A stretch of 64,000 bases of DNA from Mycobacterium florentinum (GTDB lineage Bacteria > Actinomycetota > Actinomycetes > Mycobacteriales > Mycobacteriaceae), in the NCBI RefSeq assembly GCF_010730355.1, contig NZ_AP022576.1, positions 2,976,001 through 3,040,000 of the forward strand, read 5' to 3'. Of the stretch, positions 41,436 through 50,780 are shown one piece after another. The position numbers and the translations under genes were made by a program. The notes below the pieces were generated by a model. The model saw only the letters and a list, made by a program, of their open reading frames with translations. It was not told where the DNA came from and searched no databases. Every line of letters starts with the position of its first letter. Within the stretch, counting starts at the first letter, position 1.

Positions 41436-42671
41436 ATGGATTTTGCGTTGCGCCCGCCGGAGGTCAATTCCGGACTGATGTACACCGGAGCCGGCGCCGG
41501 ACCGCTATTGGCCGCTGCGGCGGCATGGGACGCGGTCGCCGCCCAACTCGAGACGGCCGCTGCCGGCTACTCCGCGGAGATCGCGGGCCTGACCGGACGG
41601 TGGTTCGGCCCGTCGGCGATGCGAATGGCCGCCGCGGCCGCGCCCTACATCGCCTGGCTCCAAGCCAGCGCCGCCCAAGCCGCCCAAACCTCCGCCCAGG
41701 CCTATACCGCCGCGGCCGCCTACGAGGCGGCGTTCGCGATGACCGTGCCTCCGCCGGTCATCGCGGCCAACCGGGCACGGTTGATGGCGCTGATCGCGAC
41801 CAACTTCTTCGGGCAGAACACCCCGGCCATCGCGGCCACCGAAGCCGAGTACATGGCGATGTGGATCCAAGATGCCACCGCCATGTGCACCTACGCCGCC
41901 GACTCCGAAATCGCCAGCACGCTGAAACCGTTTGACAGATCACCGCAGACCACCGACGAGAACGGGCAGGCCGATCAGGCCAACGCGGTCGCCAAAGCCA
42001 CCGCCGACACCACGGCCGGCCGCGCGCAGCCCAACTTGGTGGATCGGCCCGTCGGCGGCTCCACCACCGCCCCGGTCACCTATGGCCCCGGCACCTACCC
42101 CACACCCGACGGCGGGGTGATCACCGTGAACGCGGGCGGCTTGATCACCGTCGATTCTGCCGGCTCGCTCACCGTCGGGCCCGGCAGCAATCTAGTCGTC
42201 GACGGCACGCTCACCATCAGCCCCTTCAGCTCCGTCGACCTCACCAGCGGGGTGTACACCTCCATGTGGGTCTCCGGTGCCCTCCACGTCGGCCCCTTCA
42301 GCGCCATCACCGTCGACCAAGGCGGCGCCGTGCTGGTCGGAGGCACCACCACGCTCAACGCCACCGTCGTGGTCGTCGGCGGAGACGGCATCCTGACGAT
42401 GACGGACGCAACCATCACCAACGGCACCGTCGTGGGTTCCGTGGGCGGCACCGGCTACCTCATCAGCGGCCTCGGCGCTGGTAGCGGCATCGGTGCGGGC
42501 TCCGGCGGTACTGCTTCGGGTGCCGTTGCCTCCTCAAGTTCGACGACGGCAGCCGCGGTGAGCGCGGTCAGCGCGCTGACGAGCTCACCGGGCCTGGCCG
42601 GTACCGCGGCGATCCAACCCCAGGTCGACGTCGGCCAGGTGTTGGGCTCGCTCCCCTACGCCGCCGACTAA
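41436..42671 (+). CDS. PPE-family protein with beta-solenoid-like C-terminal domain
   Basis: A 411-aa protein from ATG 41436 with GAAGGGAG upstream. The PPE domain covers about 1-175: [52 protein letters not shown] (a W-F-G-P-S variant) and [21 protein letters not shown]. After a polar linker, residues about 225-345 show short repeats of alternating hydrophobic and Gly/Asn/Thr residues ([20 protein letters not shown] and so on), as in beta-helical surface proteins, then a Ser/Gly-rich tail. No PE gene is adjacent. Export by a type VII system is expected from the family. Confidence 0.9.
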   Translation: MDFALRPPEVNSGLMYTGAGAGPLLAAAAAWDAVAAQLETAAAGYSAEIAGLTGRWFGPSAMRMAAAAAPYIAWLQASAAQAAQTSAQAYTAAAAYEAAFAMTVPPPVIAANRARLMALIATNFFGQNTPAIAATEAEYMAMWIQDATAMCTYAADSEIASTLKPFDRSPQTTDENGQADQANAVAKATADTTAGRAQPNLVDRPVGGSTTAPVTYGPGTYPTPDGGVITVNAGGLITVDSAGSLTVGPGSNLVVDGTLTISPFSSVDLTSGVYTSMWVSGALHVGPFSAITVDQGGAVLVGGTTTLNATVVVVGGDGILTMTDATITNGTVVGSVGGTGYLISGLGAGSGIGAGSGGTASGAVASSSSTTAAAVSAVSALTSSPGLAGTAAIQPQVDVGQVLGSLPYAAD

Positions 42672-42677
42672 GCGGCG

Positions 42678-42968
42678 CTAGTCGTCGATGTGCGTCGGCG
42701 GGTCGGTGAAGGCGGCACCCCATGGGTGTTGGTCGGGGCCCAACGTCTGACAGTTCGTGTTGGTGACGTAGATCGGCGTGCCGTCACGCCCGCCGGTGGG
42801 CGGAAACACGACGCAGCGTTGCCAGGTGCCGTCGGGCTGGATTTGTCCGTCGCATTTGCTGATGACGATGCCGCCCAATTGGCAGCCGGCACTGGCCGGG
42901 GGCGCGGCGGCGATCAGCGCACCGGCAGACGCCACGGTAGCCAGTCCTGCGACGACGAATTGCCTCAT
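42678..42968 (-). CDS. Small secreted cysteine-containing protein (CDGP type)
   Basis: A 96-aa protein. The signal peptide (about 1-27) ends at PASAG. The mature part has four cysteines (GCQLG, KCDGQ, RCVVF and NCQTL), probably two disulfides. The CDG...PDGTWQRC core is typical of a family of mycobacterial exported proteins known by its CDGP motif; here the fourth residue is Gln. ATG 42968. It is convergent with the PPE gene, six bases away, and divergent from ndhA (200 bases). Confidence 0.8.
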   Translation of the reverse strand: MRQFVVAGLATVASAGALIAAAPPASAGCQLGGIVISKCDGQIQPDGTWQRCVVFPPTGGRDGTPIYVTNTNCQTLGPDQHPWGAAFTDPPTHIDD

Positions 42969-43168
42969 GCTGTAAGGACTCTACTCAGGTACCAGGGCGG
43001 GGGTTCGTCACTACACGCTCGGCCGGCGCCCGAAAGTCTGTTTCGAATGTGTGTCCGATTCTGTGCCCACCCCCCGACAACTGAACGTTCATCTCGCTGA
43101 AGTCGTACGGTGGACTTGCGCTGCGGAGACTGTAGAGGCCAGACGGACAGCAGACCTGAAGGAGAATC

Positions 43169-44530
43169 ATGTCGCGCCATCGCGTCGTCATCATCGGAAG
43201 CGGGTTCGGCGGGCTGAATGCGGCCAAGGCGCTCAAGCGCGCCGACGTCGACGTCACCCTCATCTCGAAGACGACCACCCACCTGTTCCAGCCGCTGCTG
43301 TACCAGGTGGCCACCGGCATCCTGTCCGAGGGCGAGATCGCGCCGGCCACCCGACTGATTCTGCAGAGGCAGAAAAACGTGCGAGTGCTGCTGGGCGAGG
43401 TCTACGACATCGACATGACCGCCGGCACGGTGACGTCGAAGCTGATGGGCATGCAGACCGTGACGCCCTACGACAGCCTGATCGTGGCCGCCGGCGCCCA
43501 GCAGTCCTACTTCGGCAACGACCAGTTCGCGACCTACGCGCCCGGCATGAAGACCATCGACGACGCCCTGGAGCTGCGCGGCCGAATCCTCGGCGCGTTC
43601 GAGGCCGCCGAGGTCACCGACGATCCCGCCGAGCGGCAACGCCGGCTGACATTCGTCGTGGTCGGGGCCGGACCCACCGGCGTCGAGGTGGCGGGGCAGA
43701 TCAAGGAACTCGCCCACCGCACCCTCAAGGACGCGTTCCGGACCATCGAACCCCGCGATTGCCACGTCATCTTGCTCGACGCCGCGCCCGCGGTGTTGCC
43801 GCCGATGGGCGAGAAGCTGGGCCTCAAGGCACAAAGCCGGCTGGAGAAGATGGGCGTCGAGGTCCAGCTGAATGCGATGGTCGACGACGTCGACTACATG
43901 GGCCTCACGATCAAGGAGAAGGACGGCACGAAGCGCCGCATCGAATGCGCGTGCAAGGTGTGGGCGGCCGGCGTCCAGGCCAGCTCACTGGGCAAGATCA
44001 TCGCCGACCAGTCCGAGGGCACCGAGGTCGACCGCGCTGGACGGGTGGTCGTGGAACCCGACCTGACCGTCAAGGGCCACCCCAACGTCTTCGTCGTCGG
44101 TGACCTGATGTCGGTGGCAGGCGTGCCCGGCATGGCCCAGGGCGCGATTCAGGGCGCGCGCTATGCCGCCGACCGAATCAAAGACATGGTCAAGGGCACT
44201 GACGATCCGGCAAATCGCAAGCCCTTCAACTACTTTGACAAGGGCAGTATGGCGACGATCTCGCGATTCAGCGCCGTCGCCCAGGTCGGCAAGGTGGAGT
44301 TCGGCGGCTTCATCGCCTGGCTGGCCTGGCTGGGCCTGCACCTGCTCTACCTGGTCGGTTTCAAGAATCGGTTCACCACGGTGATCGCCTGGTTCATCAC
44401 CTTCTTGGGCGACGGGAGAAGCCAGATGGCGATCACCACCCAGATGATCTACGCCCGGGTGGTGACGCAGAACTGGATGGAAGCCCAAAACCAGGAAGCG
44501 ACGGCGGCAACCGAACAGAGAGCCGGTTAG
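43169..44530 (+). CDS. ndhA: Type II NADH dehydrogenase NdhA
   Basis: A 453-aa membrane-attached flavoenzyme that passes electrons from NADH to menaquinone without pumping protons. VVIIGSGFGGLNAAKAL near residue 5 binds FAD, FVVVGAGPTGVEVAGQI near 163 binds NADH, and NVFVVGDLM and GMAQGAIQGARYAADRI follow. LAWLGLHLLYLVGFKNRF near 390 is the membrane-contact helix region. ATG 43169 has GAAGGAG before it. It corresponds to Rv0392c. Its stop overlaps the metZ stop convergently. Confidence 0.93.
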   Translation: MSRHRVVIIGSGFGGLNAAKALKRADVDVTLISKTTTHLFQPLLYQVATGILSEGEIAPATRLILQRQKNVRVLLGEVYDIDMTAGTVTSKLMGMQTVTPYDSLIVAAGAQQSYFGNDQFATYAPGMKTIDDALELRGRILGAFEAAEVTDDPAERQRRLTFVVVGAGPTGVEVAGQIKELAHRTLKDAFRTIEPRDCHVILLDAAPAVLPPMGEKLGLKAQSRLEKMGVEVQLNAMVDDVDYMGLTIKEKDGTKRRIECACKVWAAGVQASSLGKIIADQSEGTEVDRAGRVVVEPDLTVKGHPNVFVVGDLMSVAGVPGMAQGAIQGARYAADRIKDMVKGTDDPANRKPFNYFDKGSMATISRFSAVAQVGKVEFGGFIAWLAWLGLHLLYLVGFKNRFTTVIAWFITFLGDGRSQMAITTQMIYARVVTQNWMEAQNQEATAATEQRAG

Positions 44531-45741
44531 CTCAGGGCCTGGTCGATATCGGCGATCAGATCGTCGGTGTTCTCCAGCCCGACCGAAATCCGGACCACGC
44601 CGTCACCGAGCCCGATCGCCGCGCGGCCCTCCGGCCCCATCGCCCGGTGTGTCGTCGTAGCCGGATGTGTGACAAGCGACTTCGCGTCACCGAGGTTGTT
44701 CGAGATGTCGATCAGCTGCAGCTTGTCCAGCACCTCGAAGGCGCGCTCCTTGGCGGCGTCGGCCTCCAGCTCGAAGGTGAGCACCGTTCCGCCGCCGGAC
44801 ATCTGGCGCTTGGCCAGGTCGTATTGCGGGTGTGACGAGAGGAACGGGTAGCGCACCCAGCGCACCGCGGGGTGGCCTTCCAGGAACTCCGCGATCCGCT
44901 GTGCCGAGGAGTTGCTGTAGTCCACTCGAACAGCCAGTGTCTCAAGGCCTTTCAGCAACACCCAGGCGTTGAATGCGCTCAACGCCGGGCCGGTGTGCCG
45001 CATCAGCTTCTGCACCGGCCCGTCGATGTACTCCTGGTCGCCGAGGATGGCACCGCCGAGCACCCGGCCCTGACCGTCGATGTGCTTGGTGCCGGAGTAC
45101 ACCACCACGTCGACGCCGAGCGGAAAGCCCTGCTGCAGAAGGGGTGTGGCAAAGACGTTGTCCAGCACCACCTTTGCCCCGGCCGCATGCGCCAGTTCGG
45201 TCACCGCGGCGATGTCCACCAGCGACTGCATCGGGTTGGACGGCGTCTCGAAGAACACCGTCTGCGTGGGCACCGACAGTGCCTGCTCCCATTGGGCGAG
45301 GTCGTCGCCGTCGACGAAGACGGTCTCCACGCCCCAGCGCGGCAGGATCTCGTTGCACACCACGAAACACGATCCGAACAGGCTGCGCGCGGCCACCAAT
45401 CGATCGCCGGCGCCCAGCAGCGCGCCCAGCGAAGTGAACACCGCAGCCATGCCGCTGGCCGTGGCGAACGCCGCCGGTGCGCCCTCGATCAGCCGCAGCC
45501 GTTCCTCGAACATCGACACGGTGGGGTTGCCGTAGCGCGAGTACACGTAGCGGTCCAGCTCGCCGGAGAACGACTGCTCGGCCGCGGCCGCCGACGGGTA
45601 GACGTAGCCGGAGGTCAAGAACATGCCCTCGGCGGTCTCGTCGAACCCGGACCGCAACAGCCCCCCGCGCACGCCGATGGTGGCCTGGCCGACGCCGTCG
45701 GGCAGTACCTTCGGAGTGCGGACCGACGGAATGTCGGTCAT
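44527..45741 (-). CDS. metZ: O-succinylhomoserine sulfhydrylase MetZ
   Basis: A 404-aa PLP enzyme of the Cys/Met-metabolism family that makes homocysteine directly from O-succinylhomoserine and sulfide. SRYGNPTVSMFEERLR, ATASGMAAVFTSL and YSGTKHIDGQGRVLGG (PLP-binding Lys near 211) are diagnostic. ATG 45741 overlaps the rhodanese stop by four bases. The upstream rhodanese could supply sulfur. It corresponds to Rv0391. Confidence 0.95.
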   Translation of the reverse strand: MTDIPSVRTPKVLPDGVGQATIGVRGGLLRSGFDETAEGMFLTSGYVYPSAAAAEQSFSGELDRYVYSRYGNPTVSMFEERLRLIEGAPAAFATASGMAAVFTSLGALLGAGDRLVAARSLFGSCFVVCNEILPRWGVETVFVDGDDLAQWEQALSVPTQTVFFETPSNPMQSLVDIAAVTELAHAAGAKVVLDNVFATPLLQQGFPLGVDVVVYSGTKHIDGQGRVLGGAILGDQEYIDGPVQKLMRHTGPALSAFNAWVLLKGLETLAVRVDYSNSSAQRIAEFLEGHPAVRWVRYPFLSSHPQYDLAKRQMSGGGTVLTFELEADAAKERAFEVLDKLQLIDISNNLGDAKSLVTHPATTTHRAMGPEGRAAIGLGDGVVRISVGLENTDDLIADIDQALS

Positions 45742-46145
45742 TGCTGCTTCCAGGGCAATCCGACTGCCCGCCAACCGGTTTCACCACGGTGCCCGTGCGC
45801 GTCGAGATTGCCCTCGAAGCCGTCCAGGATGTTGTAGGACGGCTCGATGCCGGCCTCGGTGGCGGTCTCCGCGGCACCGATCGAGCGGTTGCCCGAGCGA
45901 CACAGGAAGACGACCGGGCCCGGCTCCGCGGGGAGCCGGTCCTTCAGTTCGGTCAGAAAGTTCGCGTTGTGCCCGGTCGAGGTGTTCCATTCGATGAAGA
46001 CCGCGTCGCGGCCGAGACTCGACAAATCGGGCACCCCGACGAAGCGCCATTCAGCGTCGGTGCGCACGTCGACCAAAACCGCCTGGGGGTTGTCGCTGAG
46101 CAACTTCCATGCCTCAAGCGGCGTGATATCTCCTGCGTAGCTCAT
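45738..46145 (-). CDS. Rhodanese-domain sulfurtransferase
   Basis: A 135-aa single rhodanese domain. AVLVDVRTDAEWRFVG near 23 and VVFLCRSGNRSIGAAETATE near 79 (active-site Cys loop CRSGNRS) are intact. DAHGHRGETGWRAVGLPWKQ is the usual end of the MetZ-linked subtype. It is translationally coupled to metZ (ATGA), so it likely delivers sulfur to homocysteine synthesis. It corresponds to Rv0390. ATG 46145 is preferred over a longer arginine/proline-rich frame. Confidence 0.93.
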   Translation of the reverse strand: MSYAGDITPLEAWKLLSDNPQAVLVDVRTDAEWRFVGVPDLSSLGRDAVFIEWNTSTGHNANFLTELKDRLPAEPGPVVFLCRSGNRSIGAAETATEAGIEPSYNILDGFEGNLDAHGHRGETGWRAVGLPWKQQ

Positions 46146-46155
46146 TCGCGTGAGT

Positions 46156-47262
46156 CTAGTTACGGCGCGGGGACACCGCGGTGGCCACGTCCCGGGCCCG
46201 GTCTCGCGCGGCCGCCACATCCGGTGCGGTGGCCAGCGCGACACCCCGCCGCGGGCCCGGTCCGCCGTCGAACACGCGGAGGTCGCTTTCCGGCACGGCC
46301 AGCGCCGCGGTCAGCGCCGCGGCGGTGGGCGCCGGGTGGCTCGTGCGGGCGGCGGCCGGTGAAATCATCAGGGCATCCACCGGCAGGCCGAGAATCGCCC
46401 GGGCCTGCAGCTCGAACGCCGAAATCCGCTGGCTGCGCAGGGTCACCCAGGCACTTTGCGGCAGAACGGCACTCACGTCCGCGAAGTACACCTCGTCGCC
46501 GTTGATCATCAATTCGACTCCGAAGACCCCGCGGCCGCCGAGTGCCTTGACGATGCGCGCGGCGATCGACTTGGCGGCATCGAGGGCGGCCGGGCTCATC
46601 TTCTGGGGCTGCCAGGATTCCAGCACGTCGGGTTCGGCGCGACGGTGCCCGATGGGCGAGCAGAACTCGATCACCGGCCCGTTCGGGCCCGCACTGCGGA
46701 TTGCGAGCAGGGTGATGCAAAATTCGACCTCGACCACCGTTTCGGCCAGCACGCGCTGCTGCTCGGCCTGCCCCACCGCGCGCCGCCACGCGGGCTCGAG
46801 GTCGTCGGGCCCGGACACCACCGAGCGCCCGGCCGTCGGGCCCAGCGACTCGACCAGCAACGGATATCCGCCGTGAGCGGCTACCGCCTTGAGTTCGTCG
46901 ACCGATCCGACGAACCAGAACGGGGCGGTCGGCAGGCCCAGCTGGTCGGCGGCCAGCCGGCGCAGGGCCTCGCGGTCGTTGGTCAGCCGGACGGTGCGGG
47001 CGTTGGGCACCAGTTCTATCGCGTCGTCCTCGGAGCGGGCCGCGAGCGCCTCGATTGCGGTCGCCGAGACCGCGCCGGTGGCGGTCACCACGAAGTCCGG
47101 TTGCAGCCGGTCGATCGCGGCCGGCACGGCATCGGTGTCCGGGTGCTCGTCGACCCGGGCGCCCAGGCGGCGCAGGGCGGTCGCCAGCTCGCGGCTGAGT
47201 TCGCCGGAACCCAGCAACATCACCCGGGGCCCGCCTGCGGTCTCGTGCTGTGCTTCGGTCAC
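46156..47262 (-). CDS. purT: PurT-like ATP-grasp protein, probably catalytically degenerate
   Basis: A 368-aa homologue of formate-dependent GAR transformylase. VMLLGSGELSRELA, LTNDREALRRLAADQLGLPT, WQPQKMSPAALDAAKSIAARIVK-type blocks and FGVELMINGDEVYF show the family. Against E. coli PurT as I remember it, about 20 residues after the first strand are missing, and the Glu-rich GAR loop (PEIEAIAT) reads TATGAVSAT. The ATP loop KPVMSSSGKGQ reads ESLGPTAGRSV, and the metal-site block EVSPRPHDTG reads DVSAVLPQSAW. The fold is kept but several substrate contacts are not. It is first in the purT-rhodanese-metZ run. Confidence 0.85.
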   Translation of the reverse strand: MTEAQHETAGGPRVMLLGSGELSRELATALRRLGARVDEHPDTDAVPAAIDRLQPDFVVTATGAVSATAIEALAARSEDDAIELVPNARTVRLTNDREALRRLAADQLGLPTAPFWFVGSVDELKAVAAHGGYPLLVESLGPTAGRSVVSGPDDLEPAWRRAVGQAEQQRVLAETVVEVEFCITLLAIRSAGPNGPVIEFCSPIGHRRAEPDVLESWQPQKMSPAALDAAKSIAARIVKALGGRGVFGVELMINGDEVYFADVSAVLPQSAWVTLRSQRISAFELQARAILGLPVDALMISPAAARTSHPAPTAAALTAALAVPESDLRVFDGGPGPRRGVALATAPDVAAARDRARDVATAVSPRRN

Positions 47263-47286
47263 AGTTGAATGCTACGGCCGACCGCG

Positions 47287-47924
47287 TTAGGGCTGGCCCG
47301 GCAATAACCGCACCATCAGGCCGGTACCTTCGGCCAGCACGGTGGCGTCGGCGTCGACCAATTCGGCGGAGACGAACGCCTTGCGGCCCTCGGTGCCGGT
47401 GACTCGCCCCCGCACCAGCAACGGAACGTCGATCGGGGTGATCTTGCGGTAGTCGACATGCAGGAACGCCGTCCGGCTGATCGGGCGCCCCGCGGCGTGC
47501 GCGATCATCCCGAACGTGTGGTCAAACAGCAACGGCAGGATGCCGCCGTGCACGGCCATGTTGCCGCCGACGTGAAAGCGGCTGAAACGGCCCGTCATTT
47601 CGACGCCGTCGGGGGCGTAGCGCGTCAACGTCCACGGCGGAATCAGCAGGCTGCCCATGCCGGGCAACTCGGGCGCCCGCCCGGCCGGGCCGACGCCCTC
47701 GGCGGCCTGGAACGGCTCCAGCAGCTCCACCAATGCGGCGACCCGATCGGCCGCGTCGTCCCAGACGTCGTCGGCGGGATCGGCGGACACGGCGAGGTCC
47801 TGCAGCCGGCGCATGGTCGCCACGAACCGCACGAATCCCGGGCCGGGGACGGCCGGCGCGTATTCGGGAAAGCCGCCGTGGTGGTCGTAATCGGGGTCGA
47901 GTTCGTATGCGTCAGGGTCGGCCA

Positions 47925-47925
<1 letters not shown>
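47287..47925 (-). CDS. PaaI/hotdog-fold thioesterase (Rv0356c-like)
   Basis: A 212-aa protein. The C-terminal half is a hotdog domain: GRFSRFHVGGNMAVHGGILPLLFDHTFG (positions about 130-157, read in two parts) with the acid/His region, then RTAFLHVDYRKITPIDVPL and VSAELVDADATVLAEGTGL. The N-terminal part is helical and specific to this subgroup. GTG 47925 shares one base with the purA stop. It corresponds to Rv0356c. It likely hydrolyses acyl-CoA; the chain preference is unknown. Confidence 0.88.
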
Positions 47926-49247
<1,322 letters not shown>

Positions 49248-49300
49248 TTATTGTGGTCCAGCCGGGGACCCACCCTATCCCAGCAGGTCGCGAGGAGCCC

Positions 49301-49954
49301 ATGAATATCGCCGCGGACACGGCCGACCTGGCGGTGTTGTGCTTCGGCGACCGGCGGCCGCCCGGACCGCTCGGCGGCCTGCCCGTCCACCGCGTCGAGA
49401 GCCCGGACGAGATCGACGCCGCGATCGGGCCCTACCGACGGCTGGTCGTCCTCGGCGGCGACGCCGACCTGGCCGCGGTTTTGAGCCGGCTGCTGCGCGC
49501 CCAGCGACTCGACGTCGAAGTGGCCTACGTGCCGCGCCGCCGCACCCGCGCGACCCGCATCTACCGCGTGAAGGCGGGACGGCGGGCGGCCCGGCGGGCC
49601 CGGCGCGGCGCGGTGCGGCGGGTCACCCTGGTGCGCGACGAGACCGGCGCGGTGATCGTGGGCCGGGCCGGCTGGCAGCCCCCCGAGGACCGGGAGCTCA
49701 TTCACGGCGAGGCCGTCGTCGACGACACGCAGCTGTTCGACGGCGACGTCACCGGCGCGTTCGTCGAGCCGACGCTGGCCGTGCCGGGCCTGCGGGCCGC
49801 GGTACACGGCCGCTGGCGGCGGTGGGTGGCCGGGCGCGCCGTGCAGCTGGGCAGCACCGGCGTCGTGGTGGTCCGCGACGGTGTCGCCGCTCCCCGCGCC
49901 GCGCGACGATCGACGTTCTACCGCCACGTCGAAGGTTGGTTGTTGGTCCGGTAG
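49301..49954 (+). CDS. Conserved mycobacterial protein (Rv0358-like), function unknown
   Basis: A 217-aa protein from ATG 49301 behind CGAGGAG. The first part reads as alpha/beta (VLCFGDRRPPGPLGGLPVHRVES and RRLVVLGGDADLAAVLSRLLRA). An arginine-rich stretch follows at about 76-107 (VKAGRRAARRARRGAVRR), then DGDVTGAFVEPTLAVPGLR. No enzyme motif is recognised. Size and position match Rv0358 beside purA. It is followed nine bases later by the site-2 protease gene, suggesting an operon. The similarity of VLGGDADLAAVL to the phosphate-loop region of diacylglycerol-kinase-like proteins is too weak to use. Confidence 0.8.
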   Translation: MNIAADTADLAVLCFGDRRPPGPLGGLPVHRVESPDEIDAAIGPYRRLVVLGGDADLAAVLSRLLRAQRLDVEVAYVPRRRTRATRIYRVKAGRRAARRARRGAVRRVTLVRDETGAVIVGRAGWQPPEDRELIHGEAVVDDTQLFDGDVTGAFVEPTLAVPGLRAAVHGRWRRWVAGRAVQLGSTGVVVVRDGVAAPRAARRSTFYRHVEGWLLVR

Positions 49955-49963
49955 TTTCGACCG

Positions 49964-50740
49964 GTGGACTCACACGGGCACGCATCGGTGCGACCCAGCC
50001 CAATCTTCTTGGCACTCGTCGCATTGACGGCCGCCGGCGGTGTGCTGGCCTGGCTGTCCGGCACGACCGTGCGGCCGATATCGTACGCAGGGGTGTTCAT
50101 CTTCGTGATCTCCGGTTGGCTGGTCTCGTTGTGCCTACACGAATTCGGCCACGCGGCGACCGCGTGGCGTTTCGGCGACCACGACGAGCAAGTGCGCGGC
50201 TACCTGACGCTGGATCCGCGCCGCTACGCCCATCCCGGGCTGTCGCTGCTGCTGCCGATGGTGTTCATCGCGCTGGGCGGGATCGGCTTGCCCGGCGCCG
50301 CGGTGTACGTGCGCGCCTGGTTCATGTCGCCGACGCGCCGCACCCTGGTCAGCCTGGCCGGCCCGGCGGCCAATCTGCTGCTGGCGGTGCTGCTGCTCAC
50401 GCTGACCCGGCTGTTCTTCGACCCGGAGCACTGGGTGCTGTGGGCGGGTGTGGCGTTTCTGGGTTTCCTGCAGATCATGGCGGTCGTGCTGAACCTGCTG
50501 CCCATCCCCGGCCTGGACGGTTACGACGCCCTGGAACCGCACCTGAGCCCCGAGACGCAGCGCGCCGTGGCACCGGCCAAACAGTACGGCGTGTTCATCC
50601 TGTTGTTCCTGCTGTTGGCGCCGGCGATCAACCAATGGCTGTTCTCGGTGGTGGACTGGTTCTTCGACTTCTCCGGGGTGCCGCACCTGCTGGCCAACGC
50701 CGGCAATTCGCTGACCCGCTTCTGGAGCCGCTGGTTCTAG
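49964..50740 (+). CDS. Site-2 protease-type membrane metallopeptidase (M50), Rv0359-like
   Basis: A 258-aa integral membrane protein. LCLHEFGHAATAW near 50-62 is the HExxH zinc motif inside a membrane helix. LNLLPIPGLDGYDAL near 175-190 is the N-x-x-P...DG motif that supplies the Asp ligand. Five to six membrane segments. The family cuts membrane-embedded substrates such as anti-sigma factors; no substrate is visible here. GTG 49964. It follows the Rv0358-like gene closely. Confidence 0.9.
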   Translation: MDSHGHASVRPSPIFLALVALTAAGGVLAWLSGTTVRPISYAGVFIFVISGWLVSLCLHEFGHAATAWRFGDHDEQVRGYLTLDPRRYAHPGLSLLLPMVFIALGGIGLPGAAVYVRAWFMSPTRRTLVSLAGPAANLLLAVLLLTLTRLFFDPEHWVLWAGVAFLGFLQIMAVVLNLLPIPGLDGYDALEPHLSPETQRAVAPAKQYGVFILLFLLLAPAINQWLFSVVDWFFDFSGVPHLLANAGNSLTRFWSRWF

Positions 50741-50746
50741 GTCTTG

Positions 50747-50774
50747 CAATATATGCGATTCCACGCATATATTG
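50747..50774. promoter_or_regulatory. ArsR/SmtB-type metal operator overlapping the promoter of the CDF gene
   Basis: Perfect 11-bp arms CAATATATGCG (50747-50757) and CGCATATATTG (50764-50774) flank ATTCCA. AT-rich dyads of this shape are typical metal-sensor sites. TATATT at 50768-50773 can be the -10 box, placing the RNA start at the ATG (50781). Confidence 0.7.
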
Positions 50775-50780
50775 ATCGGC

